DNA from: Rhizophagus clarus
Lineage: Eukaryota > Glomeromycota > Glomeromycetes > Glomerales > Glomeraceae
DNA length: 64,000 nt
Assembly (NCBI GenBank): GCA_015698045.1
Contig: BLAL01000086.1
Coordinates: 620,001 to 684,000, forward strand
Reading direction: 5' to 3'
The position numbers were made by a program, and so were the translations under genes. Shown one piece after another: positions 33,514 through 46,196 of the stretch (position 1 is the stretch's first letter; every line of letters begins with the position of its first letter). Below the pieces are notes generated by a model that was not told the origin of the DNA, searched no databases, and saw nothing but the letters and a program-made list of their open reading frames with translations.

Positions 33514-36136
33514 ATGCCTACTGAAAAAAATATAAAAGTGATAGTAAGAGACAACAAATGTTCGCTTTTACGATTGAATACTGCGGATAAATTGGAAAAA
33601 ATTCGTGAAATACTCGAGGATGATGAAAAGATTAAAATGGATGATGAAATATTATTTTCACAACCCGACTTTTCTGGCGTCGTAGAAAATAATAAAGAAT
33701 CCGAGCTTAGCTTAAAAGATATCATTAAAAATAATACTTTGTGTTTAACTCCTACCAAAATTATAAATGTGATAGTGAGGGATGACGGCAGAAGTTCGTC
33801 TCTACAATTTGATACTGCGGATAAATTGAAAAGAATTCGTGAAATACTCGAGAAAGATGAAAAGATTAAAATGGATGATGAATTATTATTTTCGCAGCTT
33901 ACCGACTCTTCTGGCATCATAGAACGCAATAAAGAATCCGAACTTAGCTTAAATGATATCATTAAAAATAATACTTTGTGTTTAATTCCTACAAAAATTA
34001 TAAAAGTGATAGTGAGAGATGACATCAGAAGTTCGTCTTTACGATTGGATATTGCGAATAAATTGAAAAAAATTCGTGAAATACTCGAGAAAGATGAAAA
34101 GATTAAAATGGATTATGAATTATCATTTTCTCAGCTTACCGGCTCTTCTGGAGTCGTAGAACGTAATAAAGAATCCGATCTTAGCTTAAAGGATATCATT
34201 AAAAATAATACTTTGTATTTAATTCCTACAAAAATTATAAAAGTGAGAGTAATAGAAGATGCCGGCAAAAGTTCGCTTCTACGATTGGATACTGCGGATA
34301 AATTGAAAAGAATTCGTGAAATACTCGAAGGGGATGAAAAGATTAAAATGGACTATAAATTATCATTTTCATGGTCTATCGACTCTTCTGACATAAAAGA
34401 CGCAAAAGAAGTAAAACGTGACGAAGAATCTGATCTTAGTTTAAAGAATATCATTGGAGATAGTACTTTGTATTTAATTAAAAAACATGACTACTCTGAT
34501 TTAAAAGACAGACTTGGACTTGGGCATGGGCGTATTTTAACTCCTAATGAAATTAATATTAAAATTTCGAAAGAAGAAGTATGTACGATGGAAATTATAG
34601 AATTAGAAAAATCAAGCCTAGATCATGGAGGTAGCAAGAAAGACGGTGATTTTAATTCAAAGAAAGGTTGGGTTAATAAAATATCTGCGTTCTTTAATGG
34701 TAAGGTTGAAATGATGAATTATGGATCGACAGGACTAACTTTACATGAAGAATGTATATCTTATAAATCTACAAAAATACCCAAAATAACTCTGAAACTT
34801 GGTAAATTCCAACCGAACCCTATGTTTATTGAAGAGGTGGAAAAAGCCCTAAAATCGAATAATCAAAAAAATTTTGATAAAATTTATAAAGATTTTGGGC
34901 AATTCATTCCCACCGAAGTTACTTTAGGCGGTATAGTTTATTACGAGACAAGCTCAGAGGTGACTGAAAGCGTTTTAATTGGAGAAAATCGACTAAGTCT
35001 TATAAAATTTGATAAAGATGAATGGATTAAATCACTAGAGAAACATGATACCTGGGAATGCATAGAATTTCGAAATCCAAAGAGTATTTTTGAAATTTTA
35101 GATGAGGGACTACGTGAAGAAGTATGTAAATTCTTTGGAAAAAAAATTCTTTATTATAATGCTATATCATATAAATGTCACTTAGAACATGGATACAAAG
35201 TAAAAGTTGAATTACCATATGAAACAATTAAAGATGAAAAAGCTGATTGTAGTGTTTTCGCGACAGTTGTTGATGAAGAAGAAAAGAAAAATGATTTTTT
35301 TAACTGTCAAATTTATCATCCACAAAATGAAAAATCACAACTTATTATTCATTGTTTCCAAAAAAACCATCAAACTTCACGCCAGTTAAAAATTGCGTTT
35401 ATGATTGTTGGTTACGATATAAACTTCAATCCTAATAATTTTAATGATTTTAATGATTTTAATGGAATACAATTGAAGGTTTTGAAAAATACTCGTGTGT
35501 TTAAATCAGTTCAAAGAAGCTCTTTCTTAGGAATCCCAGTGTTAAAAGAATTAAATGATAAACCTATTGTCATAGGACATTATTTTTCAAAAAATAAAAA
35601 TGAAGATAATATTGAAACAAATGAAGCAACCGAAATTAACGTTGAAGCAAATGTATTTTCTTATAATCTGAGTAATAAGCAATATGATGAACCATCCAAT
35701 TTTGACTTTCACGTACTCGTTATTTCAGGAATTCCTAAAACTTACGGCACATTTCCTTTTACAAAAATAGATCTTGAAAAATGGCCTAATATTGGGACTG
35801 AGAAAAATAAATATATTAGCGTATATTCTGTAGATGAAAGTTGTGGTCCAATTTTTTTAAAACAGAAAAAAAAAGAATTCAAGTTAAAACATGTCACTTG
35901 TAAATGCAATAAACCTTATATTAGTAAAAAAATGTCAAAAAGTAAAACTTGCATTCTTTGTGAAAATACATCAGACAGAACGTCAAAAGAAGTTAATTGC
36001 ACATATTTTGTTTCAACTATAAGGTATTTTTTTTTTTTTTTATAATTATTATTATTGTTGTTATTTTCTTATCGATAATATTTTATTTTCCGCTAGTGAT
36101 GACCGTATTGGATATGGAAATGAAATAGCGATATAA
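33514..36136 (+). CDS. MACPF-like protein 3 with four N-terminal ubiquitin-like repeats
   Basis: Exon 1 is 33514-36023 and exon 2 is 36097-36136, with a GTATTT...GCTAG intron; 849 codons, starting at MPTEKNIK. The N-terminus holds four tandem copies of a 77-79-residue unit starting at codons beginning 33532, 33763, 34000 and 34237. Each has I-K-V-x-V-R...IREILE.DEKIKMD..L.FS...L.DII...TLYLI; genes 1 and 2 have a single copy. The core has KDFGQFIPTEVTLGG (MACPF-like signature), NPKSIFEILDEGLREEV and DCSVFATVVDEE, shared with both neighbours. A Cys cluster near the end (TCKCNKPY...KTCILCEN...VNC) may bind zinc and is absent from genes 1 and 2. The last intron sits at the same place and phase as in its paralogues. 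Function unknown; several interaction domains plus a pore-forming-type fold is the inferred architecture. Confidence 0.8.
33532..34480 (+). repeat. Four tandem domain-coding repeats (231-237 bp) in gene 3
   Basis: Units begin at 33532, 33763, 34000 and 34237. Long stretches such as 'gaaagatgaaaagattaaaa' are identical between units 2 and 3, so some duplications are recent. Unit lengths are multiples of three and keep the frame. Confidence 0.9.
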
Positions 36137-37190
36137 TGATTACTAGTAATTAGAGATTGTATGAAAAAGAGATGTATTTTTTTAAATATACTATAGTTGG
36201 TAATAAACAAATTTTACAAAATTGAGATTTCCATCATACGAATTTGAAGATACGGTTAGTGAAGTCGTATTTTAATAACCTTATTAAGAATTTAAAATTA
36301 ACAAAAATTCATTCGATTTCGAAGAACACGTTGACAGAATTCGCAAACTTCATTGTATATTACCAATTATTTATTTTTCCTGTTGAGTTTTTATTGGTTA
36401 TATATAGTACACTCATGAAGCTTAAAGTGCGCCCAGAAAATTCTTAGAATCCCGTGATCCCTTCTTATTTATCGGTTCGTTTGCTCGTATTCAGCTTGAT
36501 AAACTCCAAGAATTAAGATAAAACTAGAAATTAATTTTTAAATAAAATGAATCTCTTATAAATGGAACAATGCTAAATTCTTAATTCATAAAAGAAACGG
36601 AGAAAACTCGAATATAGCTTTCCATCATGTCTTTAAATTAATGAAATAACAACTAATTTATACATTTATGTACAGTACCAGGACCCAGAAATATACATAT
36701 AGAGGTAGGGACTACAGATGCGTTGTCATTATAGACTTATAGTGATGTTAGTTTTGATTTGCGTATAATTCAGAATTTTTTTGTCCATAGATTATTAAAT
36801 TGCGTATTTTTTATCAAATTTTTTTATGTAAGAAATTCAGTTCGCGTATATTTGGTCCGATCATATATTTATTGCCGTAAAGTTAAATATATGCATGTGG
36901 CTTTTCACATCAATTGGGTTGCACAGTAATCAGATCGATCAAAAATAAGATTAGCAAGTTTAATTTTTTTGCTAGTTTTTTTAACTCAACAAACTCTTCC
37001 ATATTGCCATTCCCATTTTTTTTTCTCATTTCCTCCTCCATTCCCCTTCTACTCTTTCCCTTTACCTTACTCTCCAGTTGTCAGGCATTTCCCTTTCGTC
37101 CCTTTCCCCTCTCTTGGCTTTTTCTTTTCCCACAGCTCTCCTTTTCCCGTAACTTTCCTTTTCGCGCGGCTTTTTCGTTTGGATATAAAT
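36137..37190. other. Intergenic; pyrimidine-rich tract near its right end
   Basis: No gene is supported. 37005-37190 is strongly pyrimidine-rich on the plus strand (tccc/tttc), giving low-complexity Phe/Ser/Pro reading frames that I do not regard as coding. It leads directly into the repeat array that follows. Confidence 0.5.
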
Positions 37191-38420
37191 TTCGGTAAGG
37201 ACTAAGGAGAAAGGTTTTTTTAAATTTTATTCTTTTAATGAAATGTTTACTAATACGTTTATATTTTATGTTTTCTTTAGGCCGAGTCTTTGGGCAAGAA
37301 TAAAGGATAATTTTTAATTTTTAATTTTTCTTTAGCGAAACGTTCTACCAACGTTTCGATTTTTTTTTTTTCAGGCAGCCAGATCTTTGGATGCGTGGTG
37401 ATTTGGTAAAGGAATCCGAAATATTTTTTTTTTAAATTGATTTCTTTTATCAAAACGTTTTGTTAACACGTTTCAACTTTATTCTCTTTTTAGGTGGCTA
37501 GGACCTTAATCACGTAGATTTCTGATTAAAAAAAAACTTAATATGAGGAAATGATAATAATTATCAGTTATACTGTATGATGACCATCCAAGTGGCTATA
37601 AATTTCATTTTTAGTGGTATTTCGATCTGGATACTGTCCTGGATGCAAGAAGAGGTAATCTTTTATTTTTTTACTTATTTGGTTTATTTCAACGAACTGT
37701 TACTAACAGCTTGTTTTTAGAAATAAATTTCGATTTTAGATGGCCCGGACACGTAGAAATTTTGATAAATTTTTTTTTCTATTTTTTTGGGTCTAGATGT
37801 TTGAAGTAAGAAATCTGGAATTATTTTTTTAATATATTTCTTTTAGCGAAATGGTACTAACGTTTCGGTTTTCCTTTTTTTTAGACGTTTAACACGACTT
37901 TGGATCTTTGGAAACGTGAGATTTTGATATATATATATATATATATATATATATTGACAAGTAAAAAAATATATGTATGTTTTTTTTTATTATCTATTTT
38001 AGCGATCATTACTAACTTTTCGTTCTTTTTTTCTTTAGATTTTGAGTCTCTCTGGACGTGGTAATCTGGAAAGTAAAAAAAATATATAAATATTTTTGTA
38101 TATTTTTATTTATAACTATTAACTGTTCATTTTTATTTCTTTATTTTTGGGCGCGTTGGATCTCGGTAAATCGACTTTGGTTCTTTCTTTCTTTAGATGA
38201 ATTAGGACGAATGTATTTTGGTAGGCGACCTTTAGTAATTTTTTTTATAGTCTTTTAATGAAACTACTATTGACAGCTTCATTTCATTACTATTTTTTTT
38301 AGATCATCAATTTTTCAGATCTTCAGAGGTGAAAATTCATATTTTGAACGGCTTAAATCTTAGGAACTTGGATTCTTTTTTAATTTGTTCCTTTAACAAA
38401 ACACTTGCTAATGAACGGCG
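37190..38420 (+). repeat. Degenerate tandem array of about nine intron-3'-end-like units
   Basis: Units of roughly 110-140 bp each contain 'tcttttaRYgaaaYg', a TACTAAC-like motif (e.g. 37235, 37858, 38014), a long T-rich tract and TTTAG/TTCAG. A short G-rich segment of the type ggCCagatctttggacgtgg then follows, sometimes with GTAA. This is the layout of branch point, polypyrimidine tract, acceptor and mini-exon, repeated. No continuous protein emerges. (TA)n lies at about 37928-37955. Confidence 0.65.
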
Positions 38421-38839
38421 TTCTAGATGCAAAAAAGTTATCAGGGTTAAGAACCAACTATTTGTTTAATGTTATTTGGAAGCAAACTGCTGATATGGAG
38501 ACCATAAAACGATAAAAAATGAGAATATTTTATTGGTTTTTACGATTTATTGCTAATAGTTGTATTAGACTAAATAATAAAATATGATGTCCAATATTTT
38601 AAATTAATGATAAATAAATTGATAAATAAATAAATAAATTATGTACAATATAAAATAAATTTTAAAATAAATTAATATTATAACAATAAATACCCGTAAG
38701 GATTCCTTAATTGTAAATCTAGGATTCTACAAACTTTTAGTTCCCAAAGATCTACTGAGGTGGGGAAGGATCTACGCGGATCCTTATTAATTAGGGTAGT
38801 GACATATATTAGCTAATATTTTTTACTATAGGCACTTAT
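38421..38839. other. Intergenic, no gene seen
   Basis: AT-rich with short 'aaataaat' repetition near 38600; nothing supported. Confidence 0.5.
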
Positions 38840-41640
38840 CCACCCCAGCATAGCGAACATCCCGATTTTATCACAATTTTTCTGATCATCCGTAGATCAT
38901 TTGTCGATCATTTATTCAATTTTATCACTTCGCAATAATTAAGTTAATTAACTTCGATTGAAAAATTCTACATAATAATATATACTCAAATTTTGCAGAC
39001 AGTTTAATATTGATTTGAAATTACTGTATATAAAATTTTATTTGGATCGCATTACTATTGGATAACTTTTACTAGTAGAAACTTTAAATTTTAAGCATTT
39101 TTATTAAAATTAAATAATAATTGCAAGTTTTTATTTGATGATAACTTTCGAGTTATCAAAAATTATTTAGATTTATTTTAGTCATTAATTCTTGAATACC
39201 TAAATAGTATATTTTGAAAGTTTCAAGTTTGGCCCGAAGTTCTGTGGCTTAGCCCGAAGCTTCAAAGTCAAATTAGCAGATGATCGGCATATATATGAAT
39301 TATAGAAAATTTCGGCCTAAAGCTAACTTTAGCGCCACATTTTATTTTGCCACAAAATTTTTGTACTAAATTATTAATATATTATACTATTAAAAAAAAT
39401 AATTTAAAATAATTTTTTAAAATACTTATGGCCTGGAATAAAGTCTCAAAATTAGTGTGATATCACATATAATATGATCAGCAAATGATTGGCAAGGTGA
39501 TATAAGCATGTTCGCTATGCTCCCCACCCCAGCATAGCGGTCATTCTTATATCATCTTGCCAATCATTACCAATCATATAGTAAATTTGGTGATATCAAC
39601 AGGGCAGATATATCTAACAGGATGGACATGAACAGGGCGGACATACCTTATATCACATATCAATCATTTGCCGATCATAATATATATGATATCACCTTAA
39701 ATTTGAAGCCTTATCCCAAACCACAAATGTTCTAAAAATTATATTTAATCATTTTATTTAATAATTTGGGTTATAAATAATTAAATGTAAAAGTAATATG
39801 GCAAAATAAAATGTGGTTCCAAAGTTAGCTTTAGGCTGAAATTTTCAATGATTCATATATATGCCGATCATTTACTAATTTGACTTTGAAGCTTCAGACC
39901 AAGCCACAGAACTTCGGGCCAAACTTGAAACTTTCAAGATACACTATTTAGGTGTTTAAGAATTAGTGGTAAAAATAATCAGAGAAAATTTTAGATAATC
40001 AAAAAGTTAGCTTTAGGCCAAAATTTTCAATAATTTATATATATGCTAATTATATACTAATTTGGCTTTAAAGCATTGGACAAAGCTACAGAACTTTAGG
40101 TGAAACTTGAAACTTCCAAAATACATTATTCAAGTATTTAAGAATTAGTGACAAAAATAACCATAAAAAAATTATAGATAATTAAAAAGTTAGCTTTAGG
40201 CTAAAACTTTTAATAATCAATATCATAATATATATTATATATGCCGATCACCTGCTAATTTGACTTTGAAGCTTCGGGCTAAGCCATAGAACTTCAGGTT
40301 TATACAAGTAGAATTTGCAAAAAAAAATAACCCATAATAGTATTTTTTTATGTGATAATATCAAATAAATGACTAGTAAATGATCGGCAAAATGATCGGC
40401 AATAATGTGATAATATAAGGGATGTCCGCCCTGTTGTGGACATGCAAATATATCACATACCGATCATTTGCCGATCATAATATATATGATATCACATTAA
40501 CTTTGAAGCATTATTCCAACTATAAATGTGTAAAAAAATACATTAAATTATTTTATTTAATAGTTTAAAGTATTAAAAATTTTGTATTAAAATTTTGTAG
40601 CAAAATAAAATGTATTGCAAAGTTAGCTTTAGGCCAAATTTTTCAATAATTAATATATATGCCAATTATTTTCTAATCAGACTTTAAAGTCTCAGGCAAA
40701 GCTACAGATGTTCAGGTGAAATGTGAAACTTTTGCAATATATTATTCAAGTATTCAAAAATCAATGGCTAAAATAAATCTGAATAATTTTTGATAATCCT
40801 GAAGTTATGGTTAAATGAACATTTGCAATTATTTTTATAAATGATATTATTATTTAATTTAATATAAAATTTTAAAATACAATAACTTCACCAACATTGA
40901 TCTGATCACAATGAATTTACTATTATTCAAATCCTCTCATTGAGACAAATCCAGTGGTGTAAAATTTATTAAAATCTGATTACTGAATCTTGAAATTGTA
41001 AATTTTGAATTTTCATATTATTTCATCAATTATAAATTTTCACATGAATTAATGTAATTTCAGTTAATTTCGAACAATTTTTACCTCAAAATAGGCAATC
41101 AAAAATTATTTTAGCCTCATATATTAACTAAATGATATTTTTTTTTTATGTGACAAAATTGAATAAATGATTAATAAATGATCAGCAAATGATCGGCATC
41201 AATGTGACAATATGAGAATGTCTGTCTTGTTGATATATCTTATATCACATGTTGATCATTTGCCAATCATAATATATATGATATCATGTTAAATTTGAAG
41301 CCTCATCCCAAACCACAAATATTCTAAAAATTATATTTAGTTGTTTTATTTAATAATTTGAGTTATAAATAATTAAATGTAAAAGTATTGTGGTAAAATA
41401 AAATGTGGTTTCAAAGTTAGCTTTAGGCCAAAATTTTCAATATTTGATATATATGCTAATCATTTTCTAATCAGATTTTAAAGCTTCAGACTAAGCCACA
41501 GAACTTCGAGAACTTTCAAATATACTATTTAGGTATTCAAGAATTAATGGCTAAAATAAACCTGAATGATTTTTGATAACCCAAAAGTTATCATCAAATA
41601 AAAACTTGCAATTATTATTAGATTATAGGGCTAATTTTTG
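38840..41640. repeat. Block of diverged inverted and direct repeats (CAGCATAGCG family)
   Basis: A segment around 'tagctttaggccaaaatttt', 'atatatatgccgatcatttg', 'gctaatttgactttgaagct' and 'agccacagaacttcgggcca' appears at least five times (about 39160-39350 reversed, 39820-39960, 40005-40140, 40185-40300, 41415-41540). GATCGGCAAATGATCGGCA motifs and 'agggcggacat' are interspersed. AGCATAGCGAACAT is at 38852 and, inverted, at about 39510-39524; a near-perfect palindrome of about 37-bp arms is centred near 39530. Looks like tandem and nested copies of one non-autonomous element family. No coding. Confidence 0.7.
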
Positions 41641-41879
41641 GCAAGCTTTTATAAGCTGTTTTAAGAATTTTTCATTAATCAAATAATAAATAAAGTAAGA
41701 TGATAAAGATTATATTGTTTATTTTTTTATAAATAGTCTTTAAATTTATAAAAAAAAATTTTACATTACTATTCAATTTAATAAAAAAACATTATTTTTT
41801 TAACTCCTAAAATATAAATAACACTTCAGTTTGTTTTAACTTAAAATCTTAAAAAAAGTTATTCTAAAAATATCAACAG

Positions 41880-42631
41880 AACCTACTTGCAGTTTTAATT
41901 TAACTGATTGCAAAGGAAAAATTAAGTCAATTACTAATAATACAAAAACTCTAATAACACAAAAAGAATTTATTTTAGTTGGTATAAAATTATGTCAAAC
42001 TCATTATAATAAATTTATTATTAATGAAGTTCATAACCTTAAAAATAATAAAGCTTGTTCTCATCCAAAGCATGATGAATATAAAAGTCAATCAAAAAAT
42101 TCAGATAAAAGACAAAAAAACCTTAATTTTAGAAAAGTTTCAGAAAGATTAATTTCAATTTTAAATTTAGATAAGACTGCTAAAATTTGTAGTTTGTGCA
42201 GAAAAAAGATAGATAGTGACTCTGATTATAATATGTTGAAAGAATATAATGCACCAATTTTTAGAAAAAAAAGATGATAGTGATAATATTTTAAAAGTAG
42301 GAAATCATACTTATTCATTCAGAAAAGATGTTTTATATACTGGTGAAGAATTAAAATAATTTGAATCAGATTATTAAGAAATAATAACACAACTAACAAT
42401 TATAGATGAAATTAGTTTAAGTGATAAAATTAAAAAAATGTTTAATATTCTTTATAAGAATCAAAGAATATTACAACAAAAAACAATTTATGATCCTGAT
42501 GAATTTAAAAATATGTTATAAATAGGAGATGCAGATTTAATTGGTTTTTTTGATGAATTATATCAAAGAACTAATCCTAATACTAAGTCTGATAAAACAA
42601 ATAATAATAATAAGAAAAAATTAGTTTCATT
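41880..42631 (+). pseudogene. 5' part of a RING-tailed Glomeromycotina family gene, split by element A
   Basis: Translation gives NLTDCKGKIKSITNN..., ACSHPKHDEYKS, KTAKICSLCRKKIDSDSDY (paired Cys motifs), VGNHTYSFRKDVLYTGEELK and DADLIGFFDELYQRTNPNTKS. It ends ...KKKLVSL exactly where element A begins. The continuation CYFLASINNK resumes at 57364 in frame once element A and one target duplication are removed. There are premature TAA codons and a frameshift near 42275. A start is not identifiable. I recognise the family as a large, uncharacterised one in Rhizophagus-type genomes; molecular role unknown. Confidence 0.75.
42624..42631 (+). repeat. Target-site duplication of element A, left copy
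   Basis: GTTTCATT, repeated at 57356-57363; it encodes V-S-L of the interrupted gene, which confirms the reconstruction. Confidence 0.85.
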
Positions 42632-43151
42632 AGGACCCCAAACAATATATATATAGGTCACATTAAAATCTAAATTTTTTATTATAATCAATAAGCAAAT
42701 TATTTTAAACTCTGTTAAGCAAAATTTTATTATAACATCAAAAATTTTATATTGCTAAGCAACTCATTTTATGACATATATAAAAACTTTTATAAATAAC
42801 TTATAAATTTATATTTATAGTACAATTTATTATAAAAATTAAAATACAAATAAATTTTAATGTGATAATTAACTTAATTTATCACCATTTTCAAAATGGT
42901 ATATGCAATGTTGATCATCAAAAAAAAATTTTTTTGATTTTTGCCGAATATTTTAAATCACTTAAATTAAATACGTTTTTTCTTTACGATTACTCAAGAT
43001 TCTTTAGTACTATTTTTATTGGTATGTTCATTTTGAGCTTCTATTTGAGTTTTAAGCCAAGTTATTATGTGTTATTTAACAGTTTCTTCACTTGAAGTTT
43101 GTAATTTTTTACCAATTTTTCAATTTTAAAGAATAGTATATTTTTTTCCTA

Positions 43152-44344
43152 ATGGCTCGTGCTTTTTCTGAAGATTTGAAGTGGAGAATTGTTTATCTTT
43201 ATCATGATGGTCATAATCGAAAAAAAATTGCTGAGTTATTACATATAAGCAAATATACTGTTGATAAAGTTTTACAAATATATGTACAATGGGGAACCGT
43301 GGTGAATCTTTGGCAAAAACTACCAGGATGTTGTAAAACGTTAACTAGAAATGAAATGAAGGTAATTGTAAATAAAGAAAGAGATGGAATATATCTTTTT
43401 ATACCTTTAACTAATATTTATTATATTATTAATTTTAGATACTACAAGAATTAGTTAAAGATAAGGTAGATTGGTATTTAGACGAATTAGTGGGTGAACT
43501 TGAATTACAAACAGGAAAACTAGTTTCAATCCCAACTCTTTGAAGATCTTTGATGTATTGTGGAATTAGCAGGAAAAAAGTAAGAATTTTCAAATTTATT
43601 TCTAAATTGTATTATATAAATTTATATTTATTGCAACTTAATTTTATTTATATAGTTACATCGGGTAGCATATGAACAAAATGAACTTCTTAGAAGTACT
43701 TTTATTGCAAAAGTTGGACGTGATTATAAGCCTGAACAGCTTATATTTATGGATGAAGTTGCTAAAGATGAGCGCTCTTTATCACAGGGTTATGGATACT
43801 CCCTTAAAAATACATTTGCAACTAAAAAAAATGTATTTGTACGAGAAATACGATATATAATATTGCCTGCTTTATCTTTACAGGGCATTATTGCTGTAGA
43901 TATAATAGAAGGCAATTGCACTAAAAAAAGATTTAAGGAATTTGTTATTTCAAACATAGTATGTTGAATTATAAATTTTATTTATCATTTATGATTATTA
44001 TTACAATAATTATAATAATTTATTTTTTTTTATATTAGGTACCACAGATGAACGCATACCCTAATGAATAAAGTGTTCTTGTACTTGATAATGCACGAAT
44101 TCACCATGATGAAGATCTTATAGAATATATTAAAGCATTTGGTAGTCGTGTTGAATTTTTACCTCCATATTCACCTGACTTTAATCCTATTGAAACCTGT
44201 TTTTCCGTTATAAAGTCATTTTTAAAAAGATATAGAGATTTTGTTAATTCATGTAATGATTCTAGATATCCTCTTTTGATAGCGTGTTCTCAAATTACTC
44301 TGCAAATGGTTGAAGGATTTTTTAAAGGTTCAATTTATATGTAA
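43152..44344 (+). pseudogene. Tc1/IS630-type DD34E transposase, two premature stops
   Basis: Exons 43152-43361, 43439-43579, 43656-43958 and 44039-44344 with GT-AG introns; 319 codons. The N-terminal helix-turn-helix is clear (MARAFSEDLKWRIVYLYHDG..RKKIAELLHISKYTVDKVL). The catalytic residues are Asp in LIFMDE, Asp in VLVLDNARIHH, and Glu in PYSPDFNPIE, with 34 residues between the last two (DD34E). Such enzymes excise and insert elements at TA, agreeing with the flanking TA. In-frame TGA (43541-43543) and TAA (44069-44071) make this copy inactive without readthrough. The length is typical for the family. High confidence in identity because motif order and exon phases agree. Confidence 0.88.
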
Positions 44345-44696
44345 ATAAATTTATAGACAGAATTTGAAGTATTTTTTTTTTTTTTTTTTGAATATTTTAG
44401 TAATGTAAGTAATGTAAAATATTGTAAACAAAAAAAAATTTTTTTTTTAAACAAAAAATTTTTGTTGTTTTATTATTGATTTAGCAATTACAGAAAGAAT
44501 TTGATTGATTATCATTATGTATACTAAAAGCAAATCATTTGCTTATTTGTAATTAAAATTAGCAAAATCTGATTAATGTAAAAGATTATTTATAACATTT
44601 TGCTGCTACTCTAAATGCTTTACACCATCCTATTTTATTCACACCTAATTTATCAAATTCCATATCTGTAAGATCATAATTCTGATTTACAGAAAT

Positions 44697-46196
44697 TCAT
44701 TCTTCTTTAAAAATATCCTTGAATTTTGTAGTAAACTCTTCATTATCTTCTGATGATTCATCTAATTTAATAAAAAATTCATCAAGGGATGGAACTGGTT
44801 GTCTTGGAGAAGACAATATATTTGATGGTAAATTAGGTGAATTATTTGTAGTTGCATTATGCATAAATAAAAACATTTGAGGTGGGATAGCAAAAAAAAA
44901 AGGCGTTATATTGAAATTTGAATTTGAAGTAATAGGTATTGAATTTGTAGAATTGGTTGTAAACGCAAATGTTTTAACACTATTAGATTGTGAAAAAATG
45001 GGTAAATTAGGCATTTGTGTATTATCTGTAGTCCCTCGAATCTAAAAATAAATAATGTTAATGGAAGTTTTATCTAATAATTAATATAAAACAAAAAAAA
45101 TTACAATTTCTTTGGCCCAGCATTGAAGATGTATCGTAATAAGCTTTATATGTCTTCCATTATTAATAAAACATGCATCATGTTGATCACATTTATATAG
45201 ATCTCTTAATTCTCAAATTATACGGCCTTCTTGTTGTAAAACTTCAGAAAAATTATCCAATTTTGGAATTCCCTTTTTTTTTTTTTGCAAATTGGTATTC
45301 TTATCTTCTGAACCTTCAGAGTGTAAAACCTCCTAAAATTTAAAAGGATTATATAATAATTACATTTACTAAAATTATACTATAACTATAACGAATAATA
45401 TTATCTTACGCTTTTGCTTTTTATCTTTTTTTAAAGATACTATAATTGCCATATTTTTACGTTTTTCTATCAAATTTTCGTAATCTAAAAGGAATTTTTT
45501 ATAATCTTGCAAATCTACTAGTTGTGATCTAACTCCTATAGCTTTCTCTGATTTAAATAATACTAAATAATCTGAATGCATAATATCTTTATTACCAGTT
45601 AATTTCTCAACATAAAAGTGAATCTCTACAAGAATATCAACTAACGATGATACTTGTATTTCCATCCATTTAGATGGTAATGCTGATCCAGTAAAAGGTT
45701 TTATAATTAGATTAAAGGTTATTTCTTGTTTTGCATCTAATTTTTTACCAATCTCAAGATCGTCATCATCAGATTCAATACTATTGCTTTTTGTATGAAT
45801 TAGCTCATCATTTTTTGGGATATTTCTATTTGAATTAGACTCTAAATTCACTACTATCTCACATAAAGTAGAAGATTTTGAATTAGTATTAGACTTTTTT
45901 CTTTGAAACGCGCTATTACATGCAGGACAAAATGTGAGTTTGAAGGTTGTAGCAGGATTTAAAGAATAACCAAACTGAGATATACTTTCTTGAATATATT
46001 CAAGTTGTTTTAAGGGTAAACTAGGCTTTGAGATTCGAGTAAATACAACCTTTATTTATTTAGTTTGGTTTTTAGTACTGGATTTGATAGTTTTATTACA
46101 TATGCACATTTTTTTTCGAATACTGAGTTCAACATCACAATAAAGACATTTCTTGCAGCCAAGGCATGTGCTAATAAGGTATTCTTGAAAAGTCAT
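44697..46196 (-). pseudogene. Cargo gene of the Tc1-like element (Cys-rich, CDxH...WAKEI protein)
   Basis: Read on the minus strand from ATG at 46196: MTFQEYLISTCLGCKKCLYC (paired Cys), a TAA about 47 codons in, then FTRISKPSLPLKQLEY and TFCPACNSAFQRKK. Next come SALPSKWMEIQVSSLVDILVE, LYKCDQHDACFINNGRHIKL with LQCWAKEI, and a Ser/Asn/Pro-rich tail ending DEFFIKLDESSEDNEEF. Introns are likely at about 45413-45333 and 45113-45043. I have seen related proteins, with the CxxH..C-F....H...L..WA pattern, as uncharacterised neighbours of fungal transposases. Role unknown; it converges on the transposase gene. At least two in-frame stops (after NQTK and after EGRII) show it is broken. Confidence 0.65.

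Noticed and set aside
33447-34025. 192-codon ORF antisense to MACPF-like gene 3
   Set aside because: It exists because the domain repeats leave one antisense frame open; composition is low complexity.
36914-37205. Phe/Ser/Pro-rich ORFs of 94 and 78 codons
   Set aside because: A product of a pyrimidine-rich tract; no start context, domain or splice support.
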